From DAITPV01 sp050692555 (GTDB lineage: Bacteria; Actinomycetota; UBA4738; CALAEC01), in NCBI GenBank assembly GCA_050692555.1, contig JBOGVS010000001.1, positions 114,370 through 178,369 of the forward strand: DNA of 64,000 nucleotides, given 5' to 3'. Below are positions 59,866-64,000 of this stretch, one piece after another. Each line of letters begins with the position of its first letter. Within the stretch, counting starts at the first letter, position 1. The notes beneath the pieces are model-generated. The model had not been told where the DNA came from. It was given only the letters and a program-made list of their open reading frames with translations, and searched no databases. The position numbers and the translations under genes were made by a program.

Positions 59866-60143
59866 GCATCGCCGTGGAAGGGCGGCCACTACGGAAGCCG
59901 GAAGTGTGGCTCCGGCGGGCCGGCGAGGAGAACGCCGTGTACCACCGGGAGACGGCCACGGTTCACCTGCTCAACGACACCGCCATGGCCATCTGGTACC
60001 TGTGCGACGGGGAGACCACGCTCGAGGAGATGGTCGCGGCCGTATGCGACGTGTCCGGGCTCCATGCCGACCTGGTGACCGAGGACGTCCACCGGATCCT
60101 GGGGGAGTTCGACCAGGCGGGCCTGCTCATCTGGCGGGAGTGA
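59862..60143 (+). CDS. PqqD-like protein (copy 2)
   Basis: Protein of 93 residues: VYHRETATVHLLNDTAMAIW then YLCDGETTLEEMVAAV and a final DQAGLLIWRE, the PqqD/RiPP-recognition pattern. It is coupled to RR6 and followed 71 bases on by the second capD-like gene. As with copy 1, no maturase or peptide substrate is nearby, so a role as a binding partner in polysaccharide synthesis is only a guess. Confidence 0.78.
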   Translation: MSIAVEGRPLRKPEVWLRRAGEENAVYHRETATVHLLNDTAMAIWYLCDGETTLEEMVAAVCDVSGLHADLVTEDVHRILGEFDQAGLLIWRE

Positions 60144-60198
60144 GTCGAAGTCCAACCTCAGCCGGTGGGGGGGAGTAGGCCGCACGGGGTACCCAAGA

Positions 60199-60211
60199 TT
60201 ACCCTCCGTGA
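60199..60211. promoter_or_regulatory. Near-match to BldD box
   Basis: TTACCCTCCGTGA fits TNACNC(A/T)GNGTNA except C for G at position 8. It ends 3 bases before ATG 60215 and overlaps TACCCT, a possible -10 hexamer for a leaderless message. Confidence 0.4.
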
Positions 60212-60214
60212 CCC

Positions 60215-62185
60215 ATGAGTGAGGGAGTCTTCCTCTCTAGCCTTGCAGTGGGGCCGATCATCTGTCGGCCAGACGGCGGCCCGGCGTGGAGGGGGGGTGG
60301 AGAGGACACGATCCGTAGACACAAGCGTCCCCCGGGCGAGCTCGGGTGGCCCGACCGCATCGTGACTCACCTGTGGCGGGACGTCCCTCTGGTGATCCTG
60401 GACCTGGCCGTGGTGGTCGTTGCTTACATGGCCATCCTGGTCCTGCGGTTCGATGGGGCGGTCCCGCAGCACTGGTGGGTGAGGTTCTGGAAGTTCATCC
60501 CGGTGGCGGCGTTCCTCCACCTGGTGAGCAACTACCTGTTCCGTCTGTACGGTCCGATGTGGCGGTACGCCAGTGTGCTGGAGGCACGTCGGCTGGTGCT
60601 GGCGGAGGCGACGGCGGCGTTGCTGGTCCTCGCGGCGGCTGCGCTCCTGGCCGGCGATGTCCGGCCGGTGCCCCTCTCCGTGATCATCCTGGGCTCCGCG
60701 CTCTCGTTGATGGCCTTCGGTGCCATCCGGTTCCGGGCGCGCCTGTTCACATTCCCTCGTCGCACCATGGGAGACCGCCGCCGTCGGGTCCTCCTTGTGG
60801 GAGCCGGTGACGCGGGGGAGATGGTCCTCAAGGACCTCCACCGGAATGCCTCGCTTGGACTGGACCCGGTGGGTGTGGTGGACGACGACCCCAGGAAGCT
60901 GGGGCGATCCCTCCATGGGGTCCGTGTCCTCGGCAGCCGTACATCGATCCCCTCATTGGCTCGGAATCTGGAGGTGGATCAGGTCCTTCTGACGATTCCT
61001 TCGGCCACCGGGGACCTGGTCCGCGACGTGGCTGCGAAGTGCGAGGAGGCCGAGCTTCCGTTGCGAGTTCTGCCTTCGGTGCGAGAGGTGATGGGGGGCA
61101 AGGTCACCGCCCGAGACATCCGAGACCTGAAGATCGATGACCTTCTGGGGCGGCAGCAGGTCGAGATCGATCCGGAAGCTGTGGGAGGCCTTCTCCGAGG
61201 ACGCCGGGTCATGATCACGGGCGCCGGGGGTTCCATCGGGTCGGAGATCGCCCGCCAGGCGTCGGCGTTCGGCCCCTCCAGCCTCGTCCTCGTGGATCAC
61301 GACGAGACCCACCTTCACGACGTGATGTCGGACGTGGGGCAAGATGCCACGGGAGTCCTCGCCGACATCCGGGACCGAGGCCGCATCCTGGAGGTCTTCC
61401 TCCGGCATCACCCGGAAGTGGTGTTCCACGCGGCGGCGCACAAGCACGTCCCGATCCTCGAGGCCCAGCCGGAGGAGGCCATCCGGACCAACGTCCTGGG
61501 AACGGCCAACGTGGCCGACGCCGCGGTGGCCGCCGGGGCGGAGAGATTCGTCCTGATCTCCACGGACAAGGCCATCAGTCCGGTCAGTGTCATGGGCGCT
61601 TCGAAGCTGCTGTCCGAGCAGATCGTCCGGAGCCTGGACGGCCGAGGGTGTGTCTTCTGCGCCGTGCGGTTCGGCAACGTCCTGGGGAGTCGAGGAAGCG
61701 TGATCCCCACGTTCCTTCGCCAGATCGCCCACGGCGGCCCGGTCACCGTCACCGATCCCTCCATGACCCGCTACTTCATGAGCGCCCAGGAGGCAGTGCA
61801 ACTTGTGCTCCAGGCCGCTGCGCTGTCCCAGGGCGGGGAAGTCTTCACCCTGGATATGGGGGAGCCGGTGAACATCCTGGCCCTGGCTCGGAAGCTGATC
61901 CACCTGGCCGGCCGAGTGCCGGATCGAGACGTCCCCATCGTCATCGTGGGGGCCCGGCCCGGAGAGAAGCTCACGGAGGACATGCTGGACGTCGACGAGG
62001 AACGGCTGCCCAGCGACCACCCGTCGATCATGGTCTCCCGGCCGTCGAGGCCGGATCAGGCCCGGGTTCGGTGGACGCTTCGCCGGCTGGAGGCGCTGGA
62101 CGGCGGAGGCCGAACCGAGGACCTCGCCGAACGGATGATCGACCTGGTGTTCCCGGCTCCGGTGGCCGCCGGGCGGAGGGCATGA
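60215..62185 (+). CDS. WbpM/CapD-type nucleotide-sugar 4,6-dehydratase (copy 2)
   Basis: Protein of 656 residues, collinear with copy 1. It has membrane segments (about 55-160), RVLLVGAGDAGEMVLKDLHR, RVMITGAGGSIGSEIARQ, and the catalytic S-T-D-K-A with M-G-A-S-K. It carries LRFDGAVPQHWWVRFWKFIP where copy 1 has LRFEGLVPTQYW. The start is uncertain: ATG 60215 has no ribosome site, and a BldD-like box lies directly before it. The stop overlaps the LuxR gene. Confidence 0.87.
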   Translation: MSEGVFLSSLAVGPIICRPDGGPAWRGGGEDTIRRHKRPPGELGWPDRIVTHLWRDVPLVILDLAVVVVAYMAILVLRFDGAVPQHWWVRFWKFIPVAAFLHLVSNYLFRLYGPMWRYASVLEARRLVLAEATAALLVLAAAALLAGDVRPVPLSVIILGSALSLMAFGAIRFRARLFTFPRRTMGDRRRRVLLVGAGDAGEMVLKDLHRNASLGLDPVGVVDDDPRKLGRSLHGVRVLGSRTSIPSLARNLEVDQVLLTIPSATGDLVRDVAAKCEEAELPLRVLPSVREVMGGKVTARDIRDLKIDDLLGRQQVEIDPEAVGGLLRGRRVMITGAGGSIGSEIARQASAFGPSSLVLVDHDETHLHDVMSDVGQDATGVLADIRDRGRILEVFLRHHPEVVFHAAAHKHVPILEAQPEEAIRTNVLGTANVADAAVAAGAERFVLISTDKAISPVSVMGASKLLSEQIVRSLDGRGCVFCAVRFGNVLGSRGSVIPTFLRQIAHGGPVTVTDPSMTRYFMSAQEAVQLVLQAAALSQGGEVFTLDMGEPVNILALARKLIHLAGRVPDRDVPIVIVGARPGEKLTEDMLDVDEERLPSDHPSIMVSRPSRPDQARVRWTLRRLEALDGGGRTEDLAERMIDLVFPAPVAAGRRA

Positions 62186-62739
62186 TGCGCTGGACCGTGG
62201 TCGTAGCGCACCGCAAGGCCATGGTCGCCGAGGCGATCGGGGCGGCCCTGGACCGCTATGACGCCATCGTCCCCGTGGCCGCCGTGGCCACGGCCCTCGA
62301 AGCAGAGCAGCGTGGGGAACGGGTTGACGCCGCCGCCCTCGACGTGGGCCTCCCCGGGGTCAGGCAGGCGGCGTCCCGGCTCCGCCGGCGAGGGGTCCGG
62401 GTGGTGTTCATCACCGATGAGAGAGATGAGCCCCCACGGAAGCGTGAAGCGGAGCGGCGGGTGTCCCTGCGGGCACCGGTTGCCGCCCTGGCCTCGGCCC
62501 TGGTCCCCGGGATAAGGGGCGGAGACGGCAGCTCCCAGCTCACCAACCGGGAGCGAGAGATCCTGGGCCTCCTGGCTCAGGGGCTGGCAGCCAAGCAAGT
62601 AGCAAGGTCACTCGGTATCAGCCCGAAGACCGTGGAGCACCACAAGGCCCGGATCTTCCGCAAGCTCAGGGTGTCGAACCAGACGGCGGCGGTTTCGGTG
62701 GCCTTAGGGGGTCGCGGAGGAAGCCGGCTGACGGCCTAG
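62182..62739 (+). CDS. LuxR-family regulator with reduced receiver
   Basis: Protein of 185 residues from ATG 62182 (ATG 62185 also in frame). The shortened receiver keeps D54 (AALDVGLPGV) but lacks the acidic pair (RWTVVVAHRKAMVAEAI). The LuxR domain (LTNREREILGLLAQGLAAKQ; PKTVEHHKARIFRKLRV) is of the E-H-H type. It is coupled to the dehydratase, an unusual pairing of a biosynthetic enzyme and a regulator. Confidence 0.83.
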   Translation: MMRWTVVVAHRKAMVAEAIGAALDRYDAIVPVAAVATALEAEQRGERVDAAALDVGLPGVRQAASRLRRRGVRVVFITDERDEPPRKREAERRVSLRAPVAALASALVPGIRGGDGSSQLTNREREILGLLAQGLAAKQVARSLGISPKTVEHHKARIFRKLRVSNQTAAVSVALGGRGGSRLTA

Positions 62740-62803
62740 GGGTTCTCCCCCTCTCGTATGTCACCGTCGCGGCGTCTATCGTCTAACATTAGGAGGAGTC
62801 TGC

Positions 62804-63154
62804 GTGCTTAGTACCCCCAACGATGTGATCCGTTGCCTGGTCACGTATACGGACTGGTGGCAGCCGGTCACCACGTCGGTTCTGCAGATCGCCGCCAGCG
62901 GGCGTAAGCGGGACGCTCCCGATGGCCTGCGACCGGGGCTGGTTGAGCACCTGGAGGAGCGCACCGAGCTCTGCCGGCGCATGGAACAGCTCAAGGCTCG
63001 AGAGCGCCTCCTCCTGTACCTGTGGTACGTGAAGGAGGCGGAGATCCCCCAGATCGCCCGCCGCGTCGGCGTCTCACAGCGCCACGTGTTCCGCGTACGG
63101 GCGGCCGCCGTCAAGAAGATCGTCGACCTCGGCGAAGACGAGCACGCCGCCTAG
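62804..63154 (+). CDS. Sigma-70 region 4-like helix-turn-helix protein
   Basis: Protein of 116 residues from GTG 62804, which follows AGGAGG with an 8-base spacer. The C-terminal half has LKARERLLLYLWYVKEAEIP then QIARRVGVSQRHVFRVRAAA, a sigma region 4-type helix-turn-helix without region 2. The N-terminal half has no known fold. It may be a co-regulator of the second regulatory block. It lies 61 bases before the truncated dehydrogenase. Confidence 0.7.
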   Translation: MLSTPNDVIRCLVTYTDWWQPVTTSVLQIAASGRKRDAPDGLRPGLVEHLEERTELCRRMEQLKARERLLLYLWYVKEAEIPQIARRVGVSQRHVFRVRAAAVKKIVDLGEDEHAA

Positions 63155-63215
63155 CCGCATCAAGCGCGTCCAGCGCTCCCCCCTCTGAGCCTTCCCCTGG
63201 AACGGAGGCAGCCAC

Positions 63216-64000
63216 ATGAAGAGCACCGCCGCCCTGCGGCGACGAATCCTGGCACACCAGGCGCGGGTGGCCGTGGTGGGTCAGGGCTATGTAGGCCTCT
63301 CCCTCTCCTGCGAGGCGGCTGCGACGGGATTCCCGGTCACGGCCCTCGACGTGGACGAGGCCCGGATCCGGGACCTGGCCGGGGGTGTCCTCTCGGTCCC
63401 CGGTGTCCGAGAGGCGACCTACGCGTCGGCGTTGGCCTCGGGCCGGATCACGTTCGCCACCGATGCCGCGGCCATCGCGGAGAGCGATGTCGTGTGCGTG
63501 TGTGTCCCCACACCCGTTCGGGACCATCAGCCCGACCTTGCGTACATCCAGGCCGCGTGCCGGGAGGTGGCCGGGTTCCTGACACCGGGCACCCTGGTGG
63601 TGCTGGAGTCGACCACCTACCCGGGTACCACCGAGGAGCTCGTACGACCCTTGCTGGAAACCTCCGGACTCCGAGCGGACAGGGACTTCCTTCTGTCGTA
63701 TTCGCCCGAGCGCATCGATCCCGGGAACCAGGAGTACGGGCTCCGGAACACGCCCAGGATCGTTGGGGGGATGACCGCCGAAGCCGCCGGCATCGCCGCG
63801 GTGTTCTTCGAGCAGCTGGTGGAGAAGGTCGTGGTGGTCTCGTCCTGTCAGGCTGCGGAGCTGGCCAAGCTTCTGGAGAACACGTTCCGCCATGTGAACA
63901 TCGCGTTGGTGAACGAGCTTGCCATGCTGTGCTCGGAGACGGGCATCGACGTGTGGGAAGTGATCGACGCAACGGCCACCAAGCCGTTCGGTTTCATGTC
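63216..64000 (+). CDS. UDP-N-acetylhexosamine dehydrogenase family (copy 2), cut by window edge
   Basis: The first 261 residues are visible and align throughout with the gene at 30481: VAVVGQGYVGLSLSC, VLSVPGVREATY, CVCVPTPVRDHQPDL, YSPERIDPGN and ELAKLLENTFRHVNIALVNE. The catalytic cysteine lies beyond the edge. CGGAGGC lies before ATG 63216. It sits after capD copy 2, as copy 1 sits after capD copy 1. Confidence 0.88.
   Translation, partial: MKSTAALRRRILAHQARVAVVGQGYVGLSLSCEAAATGFPVTALDVDEARIRDLAGGVLSVPGVREATYASALASGRITFATDAAAIAESDVVCVCVPTPVRDHQPDLAYIQAACREVAGFLTPGTLVVLESTTYPGTTEELVRPLLETSGLRADRDFLLSYSPERIDPGNQEYGLRNTPRIVGGMTAEAAGIAAVFFEQLVEKVVVVSSCQAAELAKLLENTFRHVNIALVNELAMLCSETGIDVWEVIDATATKPFGFM

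Overview
The window is a high-GC (about 70%) bacterial chromosome segment. It is almost certainly from an actinobacterium, probably an uncultured or deep-branching one. Three things point there: two BldD-type regulators, an F420-type luciferase-like oxidoreductase, and a surface protein with an LAFTG sorting signal typical of class E sortases. GTG/TTG starts, ATGA/GTGA/TGATG stop-start overlaps and apparently leaderless genes are frequent. I saw no rRNA, tRNA, CRISPR array, insertion sequence or phage gene.

Bases 1-19.1 kb are housekeeping and accessory metabolism: a partial FlK-like thioesterase; a TPP riboswitch with terminator driving a CytX-type thiamine-precursor permease; leucyl aminopeptidase PepA; small secreted and metal-binding proteins; a ThDP-dependent enzyme; a frameshifted secreted gene; a run of overlapping membrane-protein, CPBP-protease, flavin-binding and SRPBCC genes; PAP2 phosphatase; an Lgt-family protein; the Fe-S carrier Mrp divergent from a SufR-like regulator; an ECF sigma/anti-sigma pair; and an LLM oxidoreductase.

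Bases 19.1-64 kb are one large exopolysaccharide/surface island. A regulatory block (BldD-like protein, histidine kinase, four NarL/LuxR response regulators, PqqD-like protein) precedes a WbpM/CapD-type dehydratase, a Wzz/BY-kinase and a nucleotide-sugar dehydrogenase. Next come a membrane (polymerase-like) protein, a glycosyltransferase-GNAT fusion, GT4 and GT2 glycosyltransferases (one a tandem GT2-GT2 fusion), a Wzx flippase, an asparagine-synthase-like amidotransferase, a polysaccharide deacetylase, a 3-amino-sugar pair (ketoisomerase plus aminotransferase) and a methyltransferase. Two paralogous secreted beta-helix proteins follow, then a DUF234 ATPase, the initiating WecA/TagO-type phosphosugar transferase, an epimerase and a second aminotransferase. 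At the far end the regulatory block recurs in the same order: BldD-like, two response regulators, PqqD-like, CapD, LuxR protein, sigma-4-like protein, then a dehydrogenase cut by the window edge.

The most interesting reading is a polysaccharide island wired to cyclic di-GMP. Both BldD-like proteins keep the full RxD-X8-RxxD c-di-GMP signature. An exact match to the streptomycete BldD box lies in front of the second response-regulator operon. A GEMM-I-like c-di-GMP riboswitch, followed by a perfect 10-bp hairpin that hides the ribosome binding site, precedes the secreted CAP/beta-helix gene. Several of the response regulators have lost the phospho-accepting aspartate. The link between these parts is inferred from sequence and position only.
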